Shown one piece after another: positions 46,301 to 58,300 of a stretch of DNA of 64,000 nt. How positions within the stretch are numbered: the first letter of the stretch is position 1; every line of letters begins with the position of its first letter. The DNA lies in the NCBI GenBank assembly GCA_032622095.1, contig CP136062.1:137408351-137472350 (forward strand). The letters run 5' to 3'. Both the position numbers and the translations under genes were made by a program. The notes under the pieces were generated by a model. The model was given only the letters and a program-made list of their open reading frames with translations. It was not told the origin of the DNA and ran no database searches. This DNA comes from Siphonodentalium dalli. Lineage: Eukaryota; Mollusca; Scaphopoda; Gadilida; Siphonodentaliidae.

Positions 46301-49300
46301 GACACACATTATTTTTTCCATCAAATATATGTTCAACTGAATATAGTGGGGCATATATGCCGCCTCATCAAATAACCATCATATGTAAGTTGAGATGGTG
46401 TCCGCCTTACTGGGGTAATATATCCTATCCGTAATCGTATAACAGTGATTTTGCGAAAGCTCTCTATTATGGTGTTATAAAGAACGAATGACGATCCGAC
46501 AATACCATGTCAAAATTATATAATTTTTTTCCCGAAAATTGGAATCCGGCAACCATTTCTACGAAAGTTACTGGTGTCCGCATCATACGAACACAACCCC
46601 ATGTTGCCAAAATAGTAAATACACATAACTGAACCTGTGCACGTGCCACAAGTATACCGACAATTGATGTGTTTTTTTTGTTGTTGTATAAAGGAGCTCA
46701 GTGCTATCGTCGTGACTAACACATACCGCCCACACATATACGTAACAAGCCCAAACTTCCCCTTAAGTGAGTATACTTTAAGTGTAATAACTTAAGATAT
46801 TCTTTATGTAGTAACTTAAGAGATGCGAACATTATACTCCCGCTTAGGGTGTACTGGGGTGATCCGATGTACCTCACATTTTCGTAACTCAAACATGCAT
46901 GCCCTTGAATCAATGTATACTAAATCAATGAATAGACCTCTGGCTCATATTAAGAACAAATAAATATTAACACGATGTTTGTTAACTCATTAAAACCTAT
47001 ATATACTACTATAGGCACCAGGCAGCGCCTGAATATATGCATATTGAAGTAAATCAATGTCTTAATTTATGAATGGTTATATATAAGACTAGCCGATGAG
47101 CCCGACGTTGTCCGGGCTATTCAAAAACAAAATTTCAAGTCGATAGCTCAACCTGTTTCCGAGATCTGGTCTGCGCATGCGCGAAGCTGGCGTCGCACGG
47201 GCTCGGCGACCCGATAAAATTCGTATCCGGGGCAAGATACATTCACATACCATATTTCAAGTCGATAGCTCCACCCGTTTCCGAGATCTCGTCTGCGCAT
47301 GCGCGAAGCTGGCGTCGCACGGGCTCGACGACCCGATAAAATTCGTATCCGGGGCAAGATACATTCACATAGCAAAATTCAAGTCGATAGCTCCACCCGT
47401 TTCCGAGATCTCGTCTGCGCATGCGCGAAGTGGGCGCCGCACGGGCTCGTCAATACGACAACGACGACCGCCTGGTCAAATCACACACACGTACCAAGTT
47501 TCGTCCCGATCGGTCGAGAATCGTAGATTTGTATAAATGACATACAGACATACAGACAAACATACAGACAGACAGACAAACAGAGGTCTTCAAAATATAT
47601 ATGAGATGTTATTTATATCAGGCAATTCATTAAGGATTGGCCATTTATAAATGGACAATCCGTAGCTAAATTTTCATTAATTAATGGTCAATCTGACCAC
47701 GCGTGGTACGCGAGCTTGGGATTGTCCACTAAATCACGACATATATAGATAATCCTGCATGTTAGCTTCTTATTTAATCTGAAGGGTAATAACTCTATAA
47801 AGAATGTACCTTTACTAAATAGCGGCGATTTGTATGAGAAGAAGTGTTTTTTCACGAAATAACGGAGATATTTGAAGAAGTGTTTTTGACGAAATAACGG
47901 AAATATTTGAAGAAGTGTTTTTAAAAAGCGTTATCCCAAACATAATCTGAAGGGTAATAACTCTATAAAGAATGAAATAACGGCTATTTGTATGAGAAGA
48001 AGTGTTTTTGACGAAATAACGGAGATATTTGAAGAAGTGTTTTTGACGAAATAACGGAAATATTTGAAGAAGTGTTTTTAAAGAGCGGGTGAAGTTACGA
48101 GTGGGTTTAGGTACTATATATGCCACGAAACCGAAACGCAAATTTCCCAGGTGATCAGAACACGCGCGGCCACCATTTTGAAAAAAAAAATTCTTTTCAT
48201 TTCAGGCATCAACTCTGGTGTATACGGTAATCTACTCAACATATAGATAGAGCCACACATTTTTGGAACGGGGAAGTGATTATCGCACGAGAGTGTTTCG
48301 TGGAAGAATACCACAAGAGCCGAAGGCTCATAGTGTATCCTTCCGCGAAACGGTAAGGCTCTATATTTATTACATACCCCAATCACAAATTAAATTGTTA
48401 TTTTATATCAGAAGTTTTTTCGATGAAATTCATTGTTTTGCAATAATTTTGGGATCGAAAATTAAGAAATTCTCGTTACGTCGCATGTAGCAACGTCATG
48501 ACGCAATTTGCCACACACACACACAAACCACACACACACACGTCAGGGTCGCTCTAGAGTTTTCTGTCGAAAATTTTCCCACAGTTGAAAGCCATTGCTT
48601 TTAGTGAGAATACAACAATGGGTATATGTAATAAATCGAGGAGCGTTGACTAGACAATGGTGAGGTTACGTCGTTCCACTCTGCACGTCATCGTTACGGT
48701 CAGCAAACTGAGCGTCGAGCGACATAGAGCCAACGCCTACAGTCTAACCTCTGAGCAACACCATCGGAACGAATCCGAATCCGACATGGCATCGGTCGGA
48801 TTTTGTGCCGCCATCTGCATTAAATTTGCTTGTACCATGAGCATCACGAACCAACCATCGATGCCATGATCAAAGCTCTGAAAATTATTTCAGGAGCAAA
48901 ACATTCTCAGATACATCGAAAAACGGATATATTTCGTACCTGGAATGACAATGTGCTATATATAGGCACTGTGGCGATGGAATCATGGGTAAATGGAAAA
49001 AATTACCTGATCAAACAAGAGTCATCCGGCTCACGGAACCACAGTGGAAATAATGCACTTGTATGAGTCTTTATTGTGGTATCCCGGGCCTTGGGCCGAA
49101 TAAACTCACTCACTCATGCACATTTGACCTCTTCCTGATTGCCATAAACATATCTGATTTTATAAGCAGATATATTATTTTTATAGATTATAATTGTATA
49201 TTTGTTTCAATTGGGCAGATTCATGTATATCTTCGGAATTTAACCATTCCATGACAGGAGTTTCCTGAAATTTTGCGAAAACCCTGTTCCAATGCATTTT

Positions 49301-52300
49301 ATTATGTATGCGGGTCTCGGCCTAACGATATTTACCTTGGCATTGTAAGCCAGCCTTTATCTTATATATGCAAGTCTCCCGTCATGGAAGGGATATAACT
49401 AACCTCCGTCCTTATCGCTTGAATCAAACTCCAACTTGCTCCAATCTTTGTATCCTAACGGATAAATGTGGGTTATCTCCTCACGGATCAAGTCGACTTC
49501 GGCGATCGCATTGTTCTCCTGTGGATCAATTTAAATTCTTTAATCTCATTTAACCTTCTGAGACACAGACGTTCCAAATGGTGATGCATTATAGTATTTT
49601 AATAATATGTTATGGCATAGATTGTTATTAAATTGGTATATCAAGGCACTATTAAAAAATTCGGTGACCCGAAAATTAAATGGGCCTGTAACCGCTTGCT
49701 TACACCGTAATATATGGTCATATCGGTTTTATGTTTGTTGAGGCAGGGATGTTATAATGTGGAGAGTTTTCACAATTTAGAATAGGTTTTCATTTCCGGG
49801 TAGGAAATGGTGTCTGTATAAAGACCATTATAAGTGCATTTCACCTGCTCCAATGGTATCACGTGCCGTTTTATTGGGGGCTGTGCATGTAATATCCGTT
49901 TTTGAATGGAAATACGATATATGAGGGGACATTACATGTACCCGATCTAGGGCAGTATATACATAACTGTTGTATAGTTTTTGGGGATGGCTGATGGATG
50001 GTTGAATGCGGTCTCAATAGTTGCAAACCAAAAATTAAAACATATAGATATTTGAACTAACCAGAGTTCACTGTAAATTATAAAGCGTTTCTTCTTATCG
50101 CAACGCGCTTGCTACCATGCGTTACCCAACCCAATCAGATTGCAAACTAAAACGTCCATCTTGACAACGCATTTACGTAATTAGCCATTCACTGACACAT
50201 TCGCTTTAGTGGATTCGTTGAAAAGTTGGCGTGTTATAATTGATATATAATAAACTCCAAAGTGGCTAAAGCTAAAGCGAATTAGGACGAAACCAATTAC
50301 ATAGATCTAATGGAACAAATGTTTGTCTTGTTTGATTCTGTTCTGTCCCCATTATATGAACACACCACTAGTTTCACAAACACACATATTGTAAAATTGA
50401 TCCTAAAATTGCGTGAGACCAGGATGTTCGACTTATGCGAACTATTTACACTCTAAGCATACAATCTTCAAACAATAATGGGGAAAGATTGTACCTTAAC
50501 CAATATTATTAATTGGGCAAAGTTTATATCTACAGATGACCCAAATATACATCGTTATCATAAATCTAAAGATTAAAGATGTCCCGATTTGACGCAATAA
50601 AACAATCTAACTGAAATAAAATAACTATTATATTCCAGCGTTTAAAGGGGTACTGTACGCCATTTTCATTAAATTTCCGGTGACAACAACGATCTAATAT
50701 CGATAATATATAGAAACATAAGTAATTTGAGTCGAAGATGTATTCTGTAAACGCTCCGGTTAATAGGCTATCTTAACATTTAATAATTTAAAAGTTAATA
50801 ATTTTATATAAATTGAATTTATGACTGGAGCCATAAAATGGCGTCAATTAAATTACGAATTACCGTAATCAAAAACAGTAATTGAGGGATACTGGATTTT
50901 TAAACCGATCGCACACACGATCGCTTAAAATATTATGATGATACGGGGAGAACACTCAAGCCACTCACTGACTAGCGACGATACAATAACTTAAATGAGT
51001 ATATGGGACTAGTATGCATATAATATAACTTTTATTTGATTCATTTGGTTGAAAACTTTACAAAAATTACTCGACAACGACAATTTGTATTTTTGCATTC
51101 CGGTAAATTTGTCATCCGTAACATGACTTCGTACTCAACAGACTTTCAAATAATGGAAAAATTGTTACCTTATTCTCCGACTCGGAGACTATAGAAACCA
51201 ACAACAACATTTGGCGTACAGTACCCCATTAATGATAGAAGCGCCGTTAGAAACCCGTATAAGGCTAAACATGATTCAATTCATACATTTCGTTAAAGTA
51301 CACGCGGCATGTAATATATAGAGGATATCCACACTTTTTCAGTGGATATGGGTTATATCTCATGAGTGATGACAAAACCACGAGTGGAAATTCAAATGTT
51401 TTGTCATCACGAATGAGATTTAACCCATATCCACTGAAAAAGTGTGGATATTCTGTTTATTATATACTTTAGTTACTTGCCTATGGCCCCCAATGAATGG
51501 CAATTCATCAGAAATTTCAAGATGATATCACTCACTGGTGGGATATCACTTATATCTCACTGCTAAAACCTTATAATTCATAGGCAAGTATATAATAAAT
51601 ATATATATTAGAAGTCGATATATTTTCCCCAAGGACGGATGCATGCGATTGATTGATCCTTTTTGTTCTTAGTATACATGTGTTTTTTCCAAATATCGAT
51701 GTAATGCATCTAATTATTCAATGAATGTTTAGTCTAATGCGAACCTGTGGTAGGTCTGACTATATATGCATGTCCTCTATACCATATGTGGTAAGGTTTA
51801 TGAGAATAAACGATTGATTAAAAGCGGTAAAAATAGAGCGTTATCACTCATATCCTTAATTTTTCTGATTTACAGTGAATTACTGACGGGTGCTATTGTG
51901 GATCTGTACGATGTCTGTACCATATTAGGTATGATGTATGTACCATATCAATTATCATGACTGCTATATGTTGGATCTTATGATGTCTGTACCATATTAG
52001 TTATGATGTCTGTACCATATTAATTATCATGACTGCTATATGTTGGATCTTATGATGTCTGTACCATATTAGTTATGATGTCTGTACCATATTAGTTATG
52101 ATGTCTGTACCATATTAATTATCATGACTGTTATATGTTGGATCTTATGATGTCTGTACCATATTAGTTATGATGTCTGTACCATATTAGTTATGATGTC
52201 TGTACTATATTAATTATCATGACTGTTATATGTTGGATCTTATGATGTCTGTACCATATTAGTTATGATGTATGTACCATATTATTTATGGTGACTGTAC

Positions 52301-55300
52301 CATATTAGTTATGATGTCTGTACCATATTAATTATGGTGACTGTACCATATTAGTTATGATGTCTGTACCATATTAATTATGGTGACTGTACCATATTAG
52401 TTATGATGTCTGTACCATATTAATTATGGTGACTGTATCATATTAGTTATGATGTCTGTACCATATTAATTATGGTGACTGTACCATATTAGTTATGATG
52501 TATGTACCATATTAATTATGGTGACTGTACCATATTAGTTATGATGTCTGTACCATATTAATTATGGTGACTGTACCATATTAGTTATGATGTCTGTACC
52601 ATATTAATTATGGTGACTGTACCATATTAGTTATGATGTCTGTACCATATTAATTATGGTGACTGTACCATATTAGTTATGATGTCTGTACCATATTAGT
52701 TATAATCTCTGTACCATATTAGTTATGATGTCTGTACCATATTAATTATGGTGACTGCACCACATTAATTTTGATGTCTGTACCATATTAGTTATGATGT
52801 ATGTACCATATTAATTATGGTGACTGCACCACATTAATTTTGATGTCTGTACCATATTAGTTATGATGTCTGTACCATATTAGTTATGATGTCTGTACCA
52901 TATTAATTATGGTGACTGCACCACATTAATTTTGATGTCTGCACCATATTATTTATGATGTCTGTACCATATTAATTATGGTGACTGCACCATATTAGTT
53001 ATGATGTCTGTACCATAGTAGTTATGATGTCTGTACCATATTAATTATGGTGACTGCACCATATTAGTTATGATGTCTGTACCATATTATTTATGATGTC
53101 TGTACCATAGCAGTTATGATGTCTGTACCATATTCATTATGATGACTGCACCATATTAGTTATGATGTCTGTACCATTGTAGTTATGATGTCTGTACCAT
53201 ATTAATTATGATGTCTGTACCATATTAGTTATGATGTCTGTACCATATTAGTTATGATGTCTGTACCATATTAGTTATGATGTCTGTACCATATTAATTA
53301 TGGTGACTGTACCATATTAGTTATGATGTCTGTACCATATTAATTATGGTGACTGTACCATATTAGTTATGATGTCTGTACCATATTAATTATGGTGACT
53401 GTACCATATTAGTTATGATGTCTGTACCATATTATTTATGGTGACTGTACCATATTAATTATGATGACTGCACCATATTAGTTATGATGACTGCACCATA
53501 TTAGTTATGATGTCTGTACCATATTAATTATGATGTCTGTACCATATTAGTTATGATGTCTGTACCATATTAGTTATGATGTCTGTACCATATTAGTTAT
53601 CGTCACTGCTATATGTTGGATCTTATGATGTCTGTACCATATTAATTATGGTGATGTCTGTACTCGGAACACTCATGGCTTTAACAAAGCACACATGTAA
53701 ATATTTATTACCTTATTCGAGACGAACAATTGGGTAATAAACATATCCAAATACTAGTAAATGTGTGTCATTCGTTTATAACGATGGAGCCGTTTTCTGC
53801 CTATTTGGACACTGATCTGGAATAATATATATAAAAATAACTAATATTGGTGAGATTATTCGCTACTCTGTTCTGAACACCTCCCCGGAGTGTTTCATGA
53901 CACCTATAAAGCGGACAGGGCATCTTTAAGTTTAAACTGAGTTCAAATCCACAAAATGACATTTGTCACTATATTGGCTGTCAGTGGATGTCGGTTGATT
54001 GATTGGCGGCTCGTTACTCTCGCATATCAACATTAAGTCCACGATTCATACCTGGAGACAGACATACGCTGCAGAGTAATCTTCATTAAAATCTATATAT
54101 TCAGGTTCCAGATCAGCTGACAGATCAACATTGGGATTGGATTTCCTCAGCCCGGCTGCGATCAGTTTGTCCGCCCTGTGCGAAAAACGTGTATATACAG
54201 TAATGCCCTAATTAATCGACTTCTTAACCACAGCATAATTATGGGTAACTTTTCAGTATTTAGTCGGAAATATGGCTTGTTGTCATTAATCGGAAAGCTC
54301 TCACCGAACGCGATCATTTACTAGGTTCGCATGAACTAAGGGTCTATTCATATTGCACACGCGCGTGCGATTAATTGCCGCGTTTTTTAAGGTGCGTGTT
54401 AACACAACGCAGATCTATTCGTGACCAATTATTACCTTCCTCAAACAACCACGTCGTATTCGTGTGCAATATGAATAGACCCTAAACGAGGACACTGAAT
54501 GTTAGTATACCGGTATCACATGGAGTAAAACTACACGTTAATTGGCTCTACGTGCGAAAATTACAGACACACTGCACATTAAGACAGTCGCACTATATGC
54601 TTTTAATTAGCAGTATGTGCACCGCGTCTTGTTAAGGATATAACACATATATCAATCTCAGTATGAATTACTATGCCCTTCACTATTAATTAGAACCACT
54701 CCATTTGGAAATTATGACTTAGACGGAATGGCCATAATATTATTTATTGAGATCTGATCTCCCAAAACTTAATCGAAGTGCCATGTCGAAAAATTCGAAA
54801 TCGAGTGAATATTTTCGGCGCGAAAAGTGTTTTATACCCGATATTAGAATTATGGGAAATCCAAGAGAATCATGGGTAGTTCAAAGGTCACTATAGTTCG
54901 TGTAACATAAGTGTACCGGTATCGTCGGAGTAATATATAGTCTATAGAGTAAATATTTCCGGTTTAGAAATTACACATTTTGATAACAAAATTGCCCATT
55001 TATTACCTGTCACCCGATTGTGTACTTTAATTTGCCATCCACATACTTGTGATAGTCCACCGATCGTATCGTCAGCACGTGTGATATATGCATGAGGCTA
55101 AATACATTACACAAACCACCGGCCCCTGAGGAAAAATACTAAAATACCAATATAGACTGTACCAGAGGAAAAATACTAAAATACCAATATAGACTGTACC
55201 AGTGACATAGGTTCAAAAGATAGATTTTGGCTAAAACTACACCAACTTTCAAAAACCTAATAAATTATATAATATCGATCAATTTAGCCAAATTATCCTC

Positions 55301-58300
55301 CAGAATGTCTTATTGGAAATAAAATTTTCTTTCATTTGACATATAACTCGGCGAAATTAATCGAAGGGAAGTCGAGATATCGTATCGGAAACTACTGAAG
55401 TCTATCGCAGAAATCAGGTCGCCGTCGTCCCTGTTCGCTCGAGGCCTTTGACCTAGTTATAAAATCAATATTTTTGAGCAATAATTTGTCGCGAACGTTT
55501 ACTTAACGCGATGATATAACCTATAAGTATTCATATATGTTCCGCAAGTCATTCCGAAGCCACCCATACCTTTTTTGTTATTTCACCCGATGTATTTGGC
55601 TCGATTTGTTTCAACTGTATTCATCAAACGAATTCCAAAAAATAAGCTCACAAACATTGGCTTGAAAAAATCAATATGCTTATATATCCGATAGAGTATA
55701 TATCCGACAGAGTATATATTGCAGAAGAACTTATTAGAGTTGTCTGTACCAAGAAGTTTGTCGGATTTTAAAACAGAAGTGAACGTGAAAATATCGTTAA
55801 ATAATTGGAATTTGTTTTGATACAATATTAAAATTCTGCGAATTTCACTAGTAGTAGGGTGACCTTGACCCCTGTATTCTACTTTACTTTCGCTTTCAAA
55901 ATTTACTGCGATTCGCAGACACGTCTTGTTCTTGGAATTCGTTTGATGAATAAATTGAAAAAATTGGACACAAACACATCGGATGAAATAAAAAAAAAGT
56001 ATGGGTGGCTTCGGAATGACTTGCGGAACATATGATTAGAAATGTACTTGAGTATTTTCGTACTCAAACCATGTACAGAAGATCGATAATTGTGGTCTGA
56101 TTATTATTATGCATGATATTACCAGTGTAATGCTGGTTCTTTGGTATACAACTCCCCCAAAACCAGGTACTATTATTTTACTTTAGTAACAAGGGACGTA
56201 CTCGCAAAATGCGTACCGGTTAGACTTTTTGCAGGACGTATATATATGTATTCGCGGGCGGATGTATCTTCGCGGATGTCTCATTATTGCAGTATGTAAC
56301 TTTTATTACCGAATTAATGGCTTTCGATATTTAGGTGTGAACAATGGCTAATGAGTCTCAAGAGTGTATGTAAATCATTCGGGACAAGACAATCTGCGGA
56401 ATGGGATGGCATGCTGAACAGAATGACAATCTGCGGAACAGAATTGTATTTTTACGGCGATAAAGCCATGCCCAAAAGTAAACATTTTAATCTAGTTTAA
56501 TCTGCTTAATCTAATGAGGAAATTACTAAAACAGTGAAAAGGCCCTTCAGTATGCTCTAGTTGTTTCAAAATAATTAACCATAAAATACGGAATTTGGCC
56601 AATTCTGCAAAATTGAGGTTCCGAAATAAGGTAAACTCGCAATTTTGAAGGGCACACAACTCGAAAATGGTATTCAGTTCTGGATTCAGGAAATTGAGGT
56701 CGATAAAGTTCGATTTGACATTTGTAGGACTTTTGTTTTTGTTTTGTTTTTATGTACATCCATTAAAATCCATAAATTGATGATTTGACCAAATTTGCCC
56801 ACATTTATTTCACGAAATTCACCAATTTCCCTTTTTCCCGATTTTTTCTGATTTTAGTATGTTGTTTATGGAGGGTTTGTGTACTTATTCCAGCAAAAAA
56901 AAATTCTCATAAATGCACGGGGATTTGGGGATATCCCGACCGAGAAACTATTTGACTCCAAAATCAAAATGACCCATAACTCTTGGGAAAGCATCCGAAT
57001 CATCTGACCAAACCACTGCTTGTGTTCTTGTATAGAAGTTATAAATAAATAACTCTCATTTTCGGTTGTTCTTTTCCGCTCACCCAATCGTCATGCCTAG
57101 TACATCCATGTACCCTCGCAATTGAACATGCTTTCTCGGCGTATTATATATATGATCGCATCTGATGAGCAGCACGAAAATGCTCACTTCTTTGTGTAGC
57201 ATGTCACAAAGAACATTCGCTGATTGTTTCTTCTCGATATGGTCAAAATAAAGAGCACCAATACAATTGTTACCTCCATGCACGTACCGTCAGTGATAAA
57301 AAATAGCTTGACAAAAGCACGAACGACTTACACTGTTAATATCTCTTGCAAAAAGCTTGTTGAAGTCATAAAAAGATATTGACTTTGAAGAAAACAAGGG
57401 TTCTTTACTTTCTTCGAAGTGGAGTATTAAGGCGTGTTAAGTGTGCATGAGTCGCACTGGCATGGTAACAATAAAGAGGGATTGAAGACTATTAACTGTG
57501 TCCATTCTATCGAGGGTTGAATTTTGTGGTTTATAGAGTATTGTGGTTATTGCATGGTATAGATCTGATCAGCATTGTGTACTCACTGTGGATTAAAGGC
57601 TTTGAAATCGAGGTCTGTTTTCGAGAATACGACGGTCACGTTGTCGTATCGTATTATGACCACGCCTCCTTGTGGGTCCTCCAGCCGACCATTGGCAACG
57701 TATGGCTCTCCTTCGACGGCCACAACAATTATGCTGCAATTACTGGACGCCTTCATCATATCCGGCAATGATCCGACTGCATGGAGAACAACAATAACCC
57801 TATTATTTCTGGCAGCAATACTATTAAAAGTTGATACCACTTCTTTTGTGCAATAATCCTTACGGCCAATGAAATGTAAACTAGTGGTCACCTCGAAGAT
57901 TCATATGAAGTTTGGCGGCCATTTTTCTTACCGAAAGTCGAGAGAGGCAAATCGATGGCTTCCATCCAGTGCATGGTCACCCCGAAGATTGATGCATAAT
58001 TATGCAGTTTGGCGACGATGCCGATAGGATAAGGGAGATGGCCTGTATAATAATTTAGTCGTGCAAAGAGTTAAATCAAAGATGGAGATAAATGTTTTTC
58101 AACAAAATCGGAAAACACGTGATGGCTCCCATCTAGTGGTCACTCCGAAGATTCATATGCAGTTTGGAGACGATCGGATGAGGGATATGGCCTGTGTCGT
58201 GTGCCGAAGGATTTAGTCATGCAGAGAATACAATCCAAGATGGCACAATAAGTCTTCTCAAGATCATATATTATTTACCCATGATTGTAATTATAGAATC

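Noticed and set aside
47148-47536. Overlapping Arg-rich ORFs on both strands
   Set aside because: They are translations of the GC-rich 122-bp tandem core of a Helitron-like element.
51893-53660. Regularly spaced repeat that could suggest a CRISPR array
   Set aside because: Units are contiguous 23-bp repeats without unique spacers, no cas genes are present, and the context is eukaryotic.
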